64,000 nucleotides of DNA from Plecoglossus altivelis (Eukaryota; Chordata; Actinopteri; Osmeriformes; Plecoglossidae). The notes below the pieces were generated by a model. The model saw nothing but the letters and a program-made list of their open reading frames with translations, did not search any database and was not told where the DNA came from. Positions 22,134 through 32,284 of this stretch are shown here, piece by piece. The stretch's first letter is position 1. Every line of letters starts with the position of its first letter. The DNA is taken from the NCBI GenBank assembly GCA_036571765.1, contig BROE01000003.1, positions 16,715,857 to 16,779,856 on the forward strand. Direction: 5' to 3'. The translations under genes were made by a program, and so were the position numbers.

Positions 22134-22571
22134 CTACAAGGTAGCTGGTGAGGGGCAGGGGTCCAGAGGGTTTGGCAGAGGGTGTGTAGTCAACCTCAGC
22201 AGCCTCCTCAGCTGGGTGTCTGGACTGGGGGGCTGGTTGCAGCGTTCCGTGCAGCAGCAGGTGTAGCTGGCGTTGTAGGTCACCCCGCGGTAGAAGACAG
22301 GCTGGAAGGTTCCACAGCGTTTTGAGGCAACGCAGCCCTGGGCAGACACCACGTGCTCGGAGCCTTGGAGCCCCCTGCTGGTGAAACAGCGCTGGTGCGG
22401 GAGACACTCGGTGGTGGCGTTGAGAAAGGGTTTGTCTTTGAACTGGAGGGCGCTGAAGTTACACAGCAGGATGTTCCTGGCCAGGCATGGTGGGAGCAGG
22501 GAGGCCAGCAGGACGCACTGTAGGAGGACAGTCAGGGAGAGGGCGTGGAGAGGGGACACACTGACACACAT
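22134..22571 (-). CDS. Ly6/uPAR-domain protein, second tandem copy
   Basis: Open frame of 145 residues from Met at 22571; an upstream in-frame Met at 22619 is less likely because the leader MCVSVSPLHALSLTVLLQ follows the later Met directly. The mature part has cysteines at LLC, TEC, QRC, QGC, KRC, TCCC and ERCN, nine in all, so one appears unpaired. Sequons NFS, NAT and NAS are present. Layout matches the neighbour at 20978-21391, suggesting tandem duplication. Unlike it, the C-terminus (LRLTTHPLPNPLDPCPSPAT) is not hydrophobic, so the product may be secreted, or a further 3' exon may be missing from this model. A poly(A) signal on this strand is at 21852-21857. Confidence 0.65.
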   Translation of the reverse strand: MCVSVSPLHALSLTVLLQCVLLASLLPPCLARNILLCNFSALQFKDKPFLNATTECLPHQRCFTSRGLQGSEHVVSAQGCVASKRCGTFQPVFYRGVTYNASYTCCCTERCNQPPSPDTQLRRLLRLTTHPLPNPLDPCPSPATL

Positions 22572-24282
22572 GATGGGGTTTAATCTATGACAAACTGGCA
22601 TTTCATCACACGTGATCATCTGTACAGTACTCGATCAACCAAATGTTAAAAAAACTTTCCGGTTTCACAGTTGTGCTTATATGAATTCCCAGGAGAGCTG
22701 TGGCTCGACTGGAAAACAACAGTCGCAACGACGTGCCACATGAGACACGGTAAAGTTAAGTCAAGTTTACAACTGAACGGTTTCACCTTTTTTTTCCCTG
22801 TGACTCCATGATGGATTCAATCAGCCATGTTTGAAGCTAAAGGACTGTTTGCTTCTTATCAGCATAACAACTGATTGTTAACAGGAAGCAGGTGTTGTGA
22901 GGCACGGTGTGATTTTGGAAGATCAGTGAAACTCAGATCATTCAAAAACATTTGATTTGAAGATATGTGAAGGTGCTATGACAGGAAATGATGCCCAGGA
23001 TAAATGCATTCCCCTTCCTCAATATTCATAATTTAAATAGACATTTTTACCTCAACTTTTATTGAAACTGTGAAAAAGTTGAACTTGAGCAAGCCATCTA
23101 TCCTGTTATGATGATTGTGATTTTCTTGCTTAAAACAAACACAGACTTCAGATGACAGCATTATACTCCAGGTGACAGCATTATACTTCAGCTTACAGCA
23201 TTATACATCAGGTGACAGCATTATTCTTCAGGTGACAGCATTATACTTCAGCTTACAGCATTATACATCAGGTGATAGCATTATACTTCTGATGACAGCA
23301 TTATACTTCTGGTAACAGCATTCAACCTGCTCAATGACATTCCTAAGAAAGGACGGAGCTGGAAAATGTTCAAGAATGAGTTTGTGTTGAACTGGTTGCA
23401 CGTCTCTGTTACTGAAGAATATGTGCAACAACAACTTTGTGATCGAAACACATCTAATTACATTTAGCAGCGCAAAGACAAACGCAGTGATATACATCGC
23501 TGCTTAAGTACTTTATTATAAACATAATTGAAATAAGGAAAAGTTAGACAGCACAGCTAGGTTAGACAATGCGGTGTGTGTCTGTGCGTGTGCGTGGGTC
23601 TACGCACGCGTAATGGGCGTTTGATAATCGGTCACATGAAGTAAAAGATATACACTTATATCTGGAATTTGTTCCTGCATATCTCTCTGCACAGTCAGGT
23701 GTCTGACTCACGCCTGTCTCATGTCTTACCGACACCGGGACCGTGACTGCTTTCACGGTAAGATCCTAACTTTTAATACACGAATCTGCACCGTAGTTGT
23801 TTGAAAGTGCTACTGTATGTATCGTGAAAGTAAACGTAAGCACATTTTGTTTCTCTCAAGGAAACTGAAGAATGATCACTTCAGGCTGCGACTAAGGTGT
23901 ATGGGTGATGTGATTAGTGAAAACAAGGAAAGGTGGTCCTTTTCAGGAGTAGTTGTACAACGTACCGCACAGCTTTGGGACTTGCGCGTTTGAAACACTC
24001 CGCAAATCTCCGTTTGACTTTTGAAAAAGCTGTTAATGATTAATCGCACCAACCGAAAGGATAGTTGTAGGCTGCTGCATGTATACTGGATCGTGTTTTT
24101 ATTTTGTTATGTAGTTTTGTTTACGGAAAAAAACACATCAACGCTTGCGTGGTAACCTTGTAGAGAAAATGACCTTAGACTGATGTAGAGATGTCATAAT
24201 TCGAAGGACGCTAGTTTTTCCATTGAAGATTTGAGATCAATCAACGTGTGCATCTTAAAGCCGTCATATGCTTTGAATCAAG
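22572..24282. other. divergent intergenic region between Ly6 gene and pik3c2g
   Basis: About 1.7 kb separating the minus-strand Ly6 gene from the plus-strand kinase gene, so it should contain both promoters. AT-rich overall, with the 20-bp minisatellite at 23145-23330. No convincing TATA box or CpG island is seen. Confidence 0.6.
23145..23330 (+). repeat. 20-bp minisatellite AGCATTATACTTCAGGTGAC
   Basis: About nine copies with GCTTAC/GGTGAC and ATAC/ATTC variants in the divergent intergenic region. Confidence 0.92.
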
Positions 24283-26126
24283 ATGGATCCTAATCACAGG
24301 GATTCGGATCCCTTCCACGGAGAGGCAAGTGAGTTCCCCGCACCACTGACAAATCCCTTTCAGGAGGATCTACTAAGTGAACTTGAGCTGTATCAGGATT
24401 TGAAAGAGGACGAAGCTCTGGATCTGTACAACTCACTTTCATATATGGATCTATATCATCCCCAGCCCCCCACCTCTCTCTGGCCTGGGGGGGCTGGTGG
24501 AGGGGACCATGGGTCCAGCCAAGGTTCGAACGCAGCTGACCCAGACCCCAGAACTCAAGCCAGAAGTTACGGCACGTGGGCACCAGCCAGACTGGCCCCC
24601 TTGCCCCCACTACCCCCCGCTTTGCCCCCAAGGAGAAGGCCTCCACTGAGCAATGCCCAGAAGAGATTCTCCTGTGACCTGACCAACATGCCCTCCTCCA
24701 GACTGAACCGCTCCAACACGGCTGTGGACCATGTGAGGATCTCTCTGTCTTTCTCTCTTCGTCTCCCTCTCTCTATCTTTCTTTCTCTGTCTTTCTTTCT
24801 CTGTCTTTCTTTCTCTTTCTTTCTCTGTCTCTCTCTGTCTCTCTCTGTCTCTCTCTGTCTCTCTCTCTCTTTCTCTCTATTTCTCTCTCTCTATTTCTCT
24901 CTCTCTGTCTCTCTGTCTCTCTGTCTCTTTCTCTCCCTGTCTCTTTCTCTCTTTCTCTCTCCCTGTCTCTCTCTCTCTCTATTTCTCTCTCTCTCTCTCT
25001 CTCTGGCAGAGCTCAGCTCCTACACAGAGGCCCTTGTTCGTGGCCCAGGATGTTCATCACAGTTTTACTGTCTCACTTCTGTATGTGTTCTTTTCCTGGG
25101 CAGGTCATGTGGAGCATCAAACTCATCAACACACCACAAGGCAGCACCAAGCATCTGGTTTCACTCTGCACGTCCACAGCCAAGTAGGATGACCTACCGC
25201 CGTACAAAGACACCTTTTTATCACGAGCGAAGTCCGCTCACACAGGACTTTTTTTCAATCGCGTTCGGTGCGAGCTCTGCAGTGATTGTATTCTTCATCT
25301 CGACGTGATTCCCGCTGTGTCTCGTGTCAGGTTGATGTCCAGGTATCAGCACTTGGACAGCTGGTCGAACACAGGCCTGGTGTGGGGTCGTGTGTTAGCC
25401 ATCCACCCCTCCCTGCTCCAGACGGCTCAGGTGACGGTGAACGTAGCCACCTCCTGGTTCGCCCACCAGATACCCTTCTGTACCACATGTAAGTCTTTCG
25501 CACACAAGCAAGCCACACAGATGCAGACACAACCTTTAATCTGCCACCATGCAGAGCGAGATGACTCCTCTATTACTTTTTATTATTGCACCTTTAATAG
25601 GACATTATAAACAGACACGGTGGTCTTAAAACAAGGCTGCGTTTGACCTTTGACCTTCCACCTGACCCGTGACCTCATGACTGTGACCTCTGACCTCTCC
25701 CCCCCTTAGTGAACCAGACGGTGCAGGACCTGATCAATGAGATCTTTCTGCTCTTGGACACCTCCACCAGCAGCAGCGGGCAGTACATCCTCAAGCTCTG
25801 TGACTCTGAGGAGTATCTCCAAAAGTGAGTGCCCACCCTCATCTCATCACCCACAGCAACCACACCCACACCTAACGCACACTGCAACCTTCAGCTCGCT
25901 TTCAACCCTGCCATTTCCAATGGGTGGGTGTGTGTGTGTGTGTGAAAATGTCACCTCAACCCCTTATTTGGTGTTTCCGTCTCATGGTGTCCTGTGTTAC
26001 TGTCTCTCTGGTAGCGGGGAGCTGCTGGGGGCCCACGAAAGAATCCTGGCGTACTGCAAGTGTGGGGTGGAGGTGTCCCTCCGCCTGCTCCACCACAACA
26101 CGCTGGAGCACCTGCTGGCCAGAGAC
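24283..26126 (+). CDS. pik3c2g: class II PI3-kinase, N-terminus and Ras-binding-domain-like region
   Basis: Start Met is at 24283 (MDPNHRDSDPFHGEA). Exons 24283-24732, 25104-25183, 25331-25488, 25710-25824 and 26015-26126. The N-terminal ~150 residues are acidic then proline-rich (LPPLPPALPPRRRPP) and short for class II enzymes; PIK3C2A and PIK3C2B have much longer clathrin-binding N-termini, which favours the gamma member. Residues about 177-305 (VQDLINEIFLLL; YILKLCDSEEYLQN; LRLLHHNTLEHLLARD) fit the Ras-binding domain. The whole 32-exon model gives 4209 nt, 1402 residues plus stop. Upstream 24100-24282 has no clear TATA box. Confidence 0.88.
24745..25008 (+). repeat. CT/TCTTT microsatellite in pik3c2g intron 1
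   Basis: CTCTGTCTCT and TTTCTTTCTCTGTC units directly after the first coding exon. The open frame that continues exon 1 across this tract is not coding. Confidence 0.9.
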
Positions 26127-26501
26127 GTGAGTCTGCCCTGGGGGATGTTCTTCCCAACCGTGAAAAAACACACACAGAAAAACCGTGGTGGATCATTTCC
26201 AGAGCAGGCCTGCCTCTCGCCCTTCTGATGAAGGTTTCGTAACAGCCTAGTCGGACGTCGTTTCTTGGCCTTTGGCCAGCCTCCTTAGTGTCTTATCAGG
26301 GCTGCTGTTGCCATAAAAACCTCCACTGCGCTGTCGACTTTGCTCTGTGTGCTGTGACATCATTCGTGACATTTAGACGGAACGGGGGGGAGGCGAACCT
26401 GTCTGATGCCTTCACGGAGACAAAGTCTGAAACACAAAGACTGAACAGTCTTATCTTTATCATGACAATGTATTGATAGGTGTCGAATGAGCGTGTCTAG
26501 C

Positions 26502-26746
26502 TGTTGTTAACCTCGCTGTTGTCAACCTCGCTGTTGTTAACCTCGCTGTTGTCAACCTCGCTGTTGTCAACCTCGCTGTTGTCAACCTCGCTGTTGTCAA
26601 CCACGCTGTTGTCAACCACGCTGTTGTCAACCTCGCTGTTGTCAACCTCGCTGTTGTCAACCTCGCTGTTGTCAACCTCGCTGTTGTCAACCTCGCTGTT
26701 GTCAACCACGCTGTTGTTAACCTCGCTGTTGTCAACCTCGCTGCTA
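26502..26746 (+). repeat. 15-bp minisatellite GTTGTCAACCTCGCT
   Basis: About 16 near-identical copies in a pik3c2g intron. Because 15 is divisible by three, frames stay open on both strands (LLSTS on plus, VDNSE on minus); no flanking gene structure supports them. Confidence 0.95.
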
Positions 26747-26774
26747 AATCTAGTTCTTGTTTTCCGTATCTAAG

Positions 26775-27148
26775 GCTGAGGATGACATTACCCCATGTCA
26801 CCTGTACCATCTGCTTGGCTCTGCTTGCGTCTTCAACACCTCCAGGTAACAGAGGACAGTTCTTCCTGGTCTCATAGCAGAGAGCTGTCAGCATGTGTCA
26901 GGTCAGCGATGTCACATGGCAGCTTTCTAACCGCTGCCTAGGCTGTGTCAGACTGACTTTGGGGGAAAACTGTTCTACTGAGTTGGTCTTCATTACAGAC
27001 TGTGTGACCTCTGCTTCCTGCAGGCATGTAGTGGCAGGTGTCTAGTTGTTGATAGGCAACACTTCCAAAAGCCCTCTCTGCTGTAGAGCTTGTGTTTACT
27101 GACTTGTGGGTTTATTTACCCTCCTTGTCCTTCAACCTCCCTCCCTAT

Positions 27149-27192
<44 letters not shown>

Positions 27193-30100
27193 CACCCACC
27201 CCCCTCCCCCTCCTCCCGTCCTCTACCCCATCTCTCTCTCTTTCCTCTTTCTCTCTCTCTCCACCCCCCCTCCCTCTCCTCCTGCCCTCTCTCTCCATAT
27301 CTCTCTCTTCCCTCTTTCTCTCTTTCCTCCACCCCATTCCCCTCTTCCTCCCCTCTCCCTCCATCTCTCTCTCCGCCACCCCCCTACCCCTCTTCCACCC
27401 CTCTTCTTCCATCTCTCTCCTCCACCCCCCTCGCCCTCTTCCTCCCCTCGCCCTCCTTCACTCTTCGGCAGATTAAGCCTGCAGGAGAAGCTGAACTGCT
27501 ACACCAGGGAGGTGAACGTGATGCTGAAGAACAAGGTTCACATCACTTATAGACTGTGTTGGTCTTTTGATACACAACACCCCATGTTTTATTTGTTTAT
27601 TTTGGGTACTGTTGGTTTGATGTGCTTTATAAAGTGAGCTGTAGCTGTAAATATCTTACTGGGGAGACCTTGAAGGGTCTTTCACCAAAGTCTAACCATT
27701 AGTGATTCCCTTGTCTCCAGAATGGAGCCAACATCAATGTGCTGGTGGACGAGGTCCGCACCATCCTCAGCCTGCTGTGTGGCATCTCGTCTGTGGAGGT
27801 GGAGGAAGCCATTGGAAGGCTCAGTCGGGTCAAACCCATGGCTCTGGTAACTGACACTCCCTTCCTGCATTCCTATAATGTTCCTGCAGACTATAATGCA
27901 GCGCGTCACATGCAGGATCTGTACTAGGATCTGTACTAGGATCTGTACTAGGATCTGTACTAGGATCTGTAGCTGGATCTGTACTAGGATCTGTACTAGG
28001 ATCTGTACTAGGATCTGTACTAGGATCTGTAGCAGGATCTGTACTAGGATCTCTACTAGGATCTGTAGCTGGATCTGTACTAGGATCTGTACTAGGATCT
28101 GTAGCAGGATCTGTACTAGGATCTCTACTAGGATCTGTAGCTGGATCTGTACTAGGATCTGTACTAGGATCTGTAGCAGGATCTGTAGCTGGATCTGTAG
28201 CAGGATCTGTACTAGGATCTGTACTAGGATCTGTAGCTGGATCTATACTAGGATCTGTACTAGGATCTGTACTAGGATCTGTACTAGGATCTGTACTAGG
28301 ATCTGTACTAGGATCTGTACTAGGATCTGTACTAGGATCTGTACTAGGATCTGTAGCAGGATCTGTACTAGGATCTGTACCAGGATCTGTATCTCTAGAT
28401 CTGTAGATCTAAAACGCATTGTCATGTTTCCTTGTTCGTTGTGTTTTTTTTCTTCTAGAGCTTTGAGGAAATATCAGAATGTGAAACGGGTGAGTTCAGC
28501 ATGAGTCATCTTGGAACAGGGGAGGGAAGGAGAGGGGGGGAGGGAAGGGGAGGGGGGGCAGGGGGACAGTTGGGGGGGCGGAGTTGTCAGAATCAGGGTT
28601 TTTTTTAAGATTCGCTACGGATGACTCAGCATCTGTCAGTGTCTGTTATCTTTAGTGGTGTGGTGACGTCTGACACGGTGCACGTCTGACACGGCGCACG
28701 TCTGACACGGCGCACGTCTGACACCGTGCTCGTCTGGTGTCATGTCATCATGTTGCCTTCGCTCAGCCATGGACTAACCTGTCGACTTCCTGTCCAAGCC
28801 GCCGTCATACTCCACCAGGCTCTGAAGAAGCTGCTTCATATCTTCTTCGAGAACTTCTACTCAGACTTCCAGGCCCAGGATGTCCAGCTGCCCACGCCTG
28901 CGCTGAACGTCCAGCACAACGCTGACATTCTGCAGATTAACATGGCTGCACTTTACAAGCTGCAACTTGACTGGATCAACAGGTTTGAGACAGACAGACA
29001 GACATCATGAAGACAGACAGACTGACAGCTTGGAGACAGACAGACCGTCAGACACAGCATGGAGACAGACAGACAGCTTAGAGACAGACAGACCATCAGA
29101 CAGACAGCATGGAGACAGACAGCATGGAGACAGACAGACAGCTTGGAGACAGACAGACCATCAGACAGACACCATGAAGACAGACAGACAGACAGACAGA
29201 CAGCTTAGAGACAGACACTGCAGGAGAACACACACAAACCCAAGTGCTGTATTCCAGAGTAATTCAAGTCCAAATGTAGACGCACACCAACACTGAACAC
29301 AGAAAAACACGCAACAGGAAAGACACAGAAAAACAGGACAGAATGTAGTCTCAAGACCACCCCCTTCTCCCCAAGACCCCCCCTTCTCCCCAAGACCCCC
29401 CCTTCTCCCCAAGACCCCCCTTCTCCCCGAGACCCCCCCTTCTCCCCAAGACCCCCTCCTCTCCCCAAATGGCACATTATGTCATGCTGTCTACAGGATA
29501 TGTGGTGTATTTTGATGTTGCCATGACAAGACTGTCAGACCATGGATCCCAGGGGTGTTGTTAGGGAGTGTTGTTAGCGGGTGTGATGACAGTCTCCCCC
29601 TGTCCTCCTCTAGTTTTGATTACTTCTCCATGTCCTGTGAGCTCTCTGTCGGAGGAAAGAGGATCTGCGATACAGGGATCTCAGAGAACATCAGCACCGC
29701 CTTGTCGCTTGGCAACAAGATCCAATTCAACCGCATGTAAGAGCATTGCAAGGAGGGTTATTCTAGATCATTCTGACCGTCCTCCACAGTCTCCCTCCAT
29801 CTGTAACCCTGAATGAAAAGTCCTTACTCTCCATTACGCAGTCTAAGTACCTTTTATTAGTTAGAGTCTGTTCGTTAATTGAACCCTATATTGCTGGTGT
29901 GTGTGTGTGTGTGTGTGGTGTGTGTGTGTGTGTGTGTGTTTTCAGGATGGTTTTCCCGGTGCAGATATCCCAGCTGCCCTATGAATCCATGTTGAAGTTT
30001 CATCTCTTGGCGTCAAAGCAGGGAAAGCCTCCACAGCTGTTACTGTGGGCCGTCCAGCCTTTGTACAGTCACAGGTTGGCCTTCAGCACGCACGCACACA

Positions 30101-30439
30101 CACTCACACACACACACAAAGCACAGATATACATGTCCACCATGTTCACGTCCAAGGTTCGCATATACACTGTGTGATGATATTCATTGATTCACTGATG
30201 ATGGAGCAGGTTCATGTGGCAGTGTTTCTGTGTGTTCTAGAACTGAGTGTGTTCTAGAACTGTGTGTTGGTGTGTGTTCTTGGACTGCGTGTGTTCTAGA
30301 ACTGTGTGTTTGTGTGTGTTCTAGTACTCTGGTCAGTGGAACAGTGCTGCTTAGCATGTCTATGCTTCTAGAACCTAGCAACCCCCCTTGCCCAGCCCTG
30401 TCTGACAGCCACAAGCAGCCCACTGGAGTCATACTGCAG
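26775..30439 (+). CDS. pik3c2g: class II PI3-kinase, linker and first C2 domain
   Basis: Exons 26775-26845, 27472-27535, 27721-27846, 28459-28489 (31 nt), 28799-28982, 29614-29736, 29946-30074 and 30325-30439, all in phase. The linker reads RLSLQEKLNCYTREVNVMLK and VLVDEVRTILSLLCGISSVE, helical in appearance. The C2-PI3K domain spans about residues 403-586 (LHIFFENFYSDFQ; FDYFSMSCELSVGGKRICD; SMLKFHLLASKQGKPPQLLL; VSGTVLLSMSMLLEP). The small exons 26775, 27472 (donor AAG|GTTCAC) and 28459 have weaker junctions and are the least certain parts. Introns carry several minisatellites. Confidence 0.85.
27130..27470 (+). repeat. CT-rich tract before pik3c2g exon 27472
   Basis: CTCTCTCT, CCACCCCCCT and CCTCTTCCTCCCC units up to the acceptor CTTCGGCAG. 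Confidence 0.85.
27912..28405 (+). repeat. 12-bp minisatellite AGGATCTGTACT
   Basis: About 40 copies, with AGCAGGATCTGT and AGCTGGATCTGT variants that form a higher-order pattern, in the intron before the 31-nt exon 28459-28489. Confidence 0.95.
28670..28738 (+). repeat. 16-bp tandem repeat CACGTCTGACACGGCG
   Basis: Four copies, the last two diverged, in the pik3c2g intron before exon 28799. Confidence 0.85.
28990..29215 (+). repeat. GACA-rich repeat with CAGCATGGAGACAGACAGAC units
   Basis: Starts just after the donor of exon 28799-28982; tetranucleotide GACA with longer 20-40 bp repeated phrases. Confidence 0.9.
29355..29468 (+). repeat. ~19-bp repeat AAGACCCCCCCTTCTCCCC
   Basis: Six to seven copies with slight length variation in the C-run. 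Confidence 0.9.
30233..30325 (+). repeat. TTCTAGAACTGTGTGT repeat before pik3c2g exon 30325
   Basis: Four TTCTAGAACTG/TTCTTGGACTG phrases separated by TG runs; the last phrase supplies the acceptor TTCTAG. Confidence 0.85.
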
Positions 30440-30592
30440 GTGAGTCTGGCCGAATGTGCTCTCTGCTGGCCTCACCAGGAACAGCAGCAGCCTCTATAGT
30501 GCCCTGTTTGTGGTTTGGTTTAGTAGACACAACGTTCTATTTTTAGTCCTCTGGAATCCCTTGTATTTACTTTGTTTTGTTTTCCTTTCTAG

Positions 30593-31473
30593 CTGGAATT
30601 TCCAGACAGACATGAATGGAATTACAAGAGACCGGTTTCCCTCCCCGACTCGACCGCGTTCAGTGTTCCGTGTGAGGAGCTTAGCAGGAAGATCTTTGAT
30701 GTTTCCCAGAAACTCTGCATCTGCTTGTGAGTTAGCAGACGGGCAGAACTACCACCCTGCCTTTTCAAACCCCCCCATCCAGTATATATTCCTGTGAGAG
30801 ATGTTGTGATGTTGATGGAGCGGTTCTGTAGTCTTTCCGGGAACGAGAAAGCCTTCCTGTGGAGCAAGAGGCACAGCTGCGACCGCAGGAGCACCTTCCT
30901 CCACTTGGTTCTGAGTGGCGCCCCCAGCTGGCAGCCTAAAGACTTGCCAGAGATCTACACCATCGTGGATCACTGGCCCTTACAGAAGCCTGAAGAAGCG
31001 CTCTTCCTTCTCACTGACAGGTTTGCTCACCACACACGGCTGGGACGTGACTCCACACATCACGACTTTGTTATTGAAAGTAAATTGCGTGATCAAATCT
31101 GTGTGCTGTAATTGTGTTGCCATGTTACGAAGATGCTATTAGCAAGTGTCATCGTGTTTGTAGTTTCCCAGACCAGACGGTGCGTAGCTCAGCAGTCAAG
31201 TACTTTGAGAAGACCTCAGATGGAGAGCTGGAGGAGTACCTGCCTCAGCTTGTCCAGGTGAGGAGACACACACACACTCACCTCACTCACACACACACAC
31301 GGTCACCAGCATTTGTAGATAGCTGTATTGACTACACACACACACGGCTCAATCTCTCATTCTCAACCTCTCACCTGTTTTGTTCTGTCCCCCCCCCCCG
31401 ACACACACACACTCTCTCACACACGCACACACTCTCTCTCTCTCACACATGCACACACTCTCTCACACACACA

Positions 31474-31510
<37 letters not shown>

Positions 31511-32098
31511 GTGCACACACACCCCTCCATGGCCAGGCTGTGAAGGGGGAGTGGGATCTGGACGGGCCCCTGGTGATGCTGCTGTTGGAACGCTCTCTGA
31601 GAAGCCTGAGGATTACGCAACAGTTTTACTGGTGAGTCACAGAGACGGTCTGGAAGAAACAGTACAGTACCACTGGGTCATCCTGTTGAACTCTAACTGT
31701 GTGTGTGTGTGTGTGTGTATGTTTATGTGTACCTGTGTGTGTGTGTGTGTGTATGTGTGTATCTTTGTGTACCTGTGTGTATGTGTACCTGTGCGTGTGT
31801 GTAAGTGTATCTTTGTGTACCTGTGTGTATGTGTACTTATGTGTGTACACCTGTGTGTACCTGTGTGTGTGTGTGTGTATGTGTACCTGTGTGTGTGTGT
31901 GTGTGTGTGTGTTCCAGGTTGCTGCTGGACGCCCAGGAGGATGTCCACTACCAGAGCTGGTTCAGCAAGGTGCAGGCCGCTCTCAAACACTGCTGTGGAC
32001 GAGCCCTGAGGCAGGAGCTGGACCTGGAGCACAGGCTGGTCGCCCTGCTCACACACATAGCAGAGCGGGTCCGCATCGCTGAGAAGGCCCGCAGAAAG
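30593..32098 (+). CDS. pik3c2g: class II PI3-kinase, PIK helical (accessory) domain
   Basis: Exons 30593-30726, 30799-31020, 31164-31257, 31537-31631 and 31918-32098. Residues about 587-828 form the helical scaffold that precedes the kinase in all PI3-kinases: LPEIYTIVDHWPLQKPEEAL, FPDQTVRSSAVKYF, ELEEYLPQLVQ, EWDLDGPLVMLLLERSL. Acceptor of exon 30799 is the poor CCTGTGAG|A; it was chosen because it alone keeps the frame. Exon 31918-32098 must end at AAAG to join the next exon in frame, so its intron begins with GC (GCCAGT). Confidence 0.87.
31262..31520 (+). repeat. CA/CT microsatellites in pik3c2g intron
   Basis: ACACACAC and ACTCTCTCTCTCTC runs between exons 31164-31257 and 31537-31631. 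Confidence 0.85.
31700..31912 (+). repeat. TG-rich repeat GTGTACCTGTGTGTATGTGT before exon 31918
   Basis: Tandem TG units with GTACC and ATCTTT interruptions up to TGTTCCAG. Confidence 0.88.
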
Positions 32099-32209
32099 GC
32101 CAGTCACCCGCACACTCACACACAGCCACCATGAGGAAGTAGAGTCAGGCTGGGGGGGTTGGCTGGTTGGAATGTGTGTGTTTGTATCTTTGTGTACCTG
32201 TGTGTGTGT

Positions 32210-32250
<41 letters not shown>

Positions 32251-32284
32251 CTCAGTTGAATTCTCTTCTCACACTCCTTCTCAG

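Noticed and set aside
24283..25308. Read-through of pik3c2g exon 1 into the intron (341 codons)
   Set aside because: Conserved sequence stops at the donor CAT|GTGAGG (24732); what follows is a CT microsatellite, and the next exon at 25104 is in the same overall gene by splicing.
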